Positions 7,125 through 7,353 of a DNA stretch of 7,353 nt are shown in pieces. Every line of letters starts with the position of its first letter. Position 1 is the stretch's first letter. The stretch is from contig CAZADH010000298.1 of assembly GCA_964483805.1 (NCBI GenBank), forward strand, positions 1 through 7,353. The letters are read 5' to 3'. The stretch comes from CAZADH01 sp964483805. Its GTDB lineage: Bacteria > Muiribacteriota > Ozemobacteria > Ozemobacterales > Ozemobacteraceae. A program made the translations under genes and the position numbers. The notes beneath the pieces are model-generated. The model was given only the letters and a program-made list of their open reading frames with translations. It was not told the origin of the DNA and did not search any database.

Positions 7125-7131
7125 GCCGCGG

Positions 7132-7353
7132 TTAGAACAACCAACCCTTCAGGATCAGCCGCAGGCCCAACGGGTCGACCCCGAACCACTCCAGCAACTG
7201 GTTCATGCCGGCGAGTTGGATCGGCCCGATGACCGCGCTGACCACGCCCAGACCCAGCAACACCAGAAGGATCAACTGGCAGAAGCCCGCGTTCATGTTC
7301 ATCCAGAAGCGCTGCGACGGCTTCAACAGCGGCTCGATGATCTTCGACCCATC
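7132..7353 (-). CDS. Hypothetical protein with one hydrophobic segment, probably 5' partial
   Basis: The frame on the - strand is open from the right edge to a TAA at 7132-7134 and gives 73 visible residues. The earliest codons read DGSKIIEPLLKPSQRFW, so the gene probably begins beyond the window; internal starts (TTG at 7326, ATG at 7302) are possible. The central part is a strongly hydrophobic stretch of about 20 residues (CQLILLVLLGLGVVSAVIG), probably a membrane helix. It is followed by an amphipathic part with a WFGVDPLGLRLILKG ending. I do not recognise the family. It is coding rather than a shadow because no other gene covers this stretch and the hydrophobic helix is coherent. It converges with the HD gene with a 7-base gap, and no terminator hairpin is visible between them. 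Confidence 0.6.
   Translation of the reverse strand, partial: DGSKIIEPLLKPSQRFWMNMNAGFCQLILLVLLGLGVVSAVIGPIQLAGMNQLLEWFGVDPLGLRLILKGWLF

Noticed and set aside
7125..7131. CCGCGG palindrome between the two convergent genes as a shared terminator
   Set aside because: A six-base palindrome has no loop and no T-run on either strand; it is expected by chance in GC-rich DNA.

Overview
This is a GC-rich bacterial chromosomal segment with very tightly packed genes, nearly all on the + strand. The content is RsmA, RarA, a soluble histidine kinase and a PP2C-type response regulator, which fits a free-living bacterium with elaborate signalling. The sequence does not fix the phylum. No mobile elements, tRNAs, rRNAs or CRISPR repeats are visible.

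Layout: (1) 2-721, the 5'-truncated 16S rRNA adenine dimethyltransferase gene rsmA. (2) 718-2826, a soluble hybrid sensor kinase with the order degenerate receiver, PAS with a cysteine cluster, GAF, coiled coil, HisKA, HATPase. (3) 2823-5213, a response regulator with the order receiver, degenerate kinase-like core, receiver, PP2C/SpoIIE phosphatase. Genes 1/2 and 2/3 overlap by ATGA, so the three reading frames form one translationally coupled string. (4) 5233-6582, the AAA+ ATPase gene rarA, 19 bases further on, with a GTG start. (5) An 80-base gap (6583-6662) with an AT-rich perfect palindrome inside a promoter-like context. (6) 6663-7124, a small HD-domain phosphohydrolase. (7) 7132-7353 on the - strand, the 3' part of an unrecognised gene with one hydrophobic segment, convergent with the HD gene.

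How the genes work together: the kinase and the phosphatase-output regulator are very probably a cognate pair. The kinase would sense a cytoplasmic signal (PAS/GAF), phosphorylate one or both receivers of the regulator, and so set the activity of the PP2C domain. By analogy with RsbU-type phosphatases, that domain would dephosphorylate an anti-sigma-factor antagonist (STAS protein). No STAS protein, anti-sigma kinase or sigma factor lies in the window, so the target is unknown. The unusual points are that the kinase's own receiver has lost its phosphoacceptor aspartate, and that the regulator carries what looks like a dead histidine-kinase core between two apparently functional receivers. RsmA (ribosome maturation) and RarA (replication-fork maintenance) flank the pair and may share its transcript.
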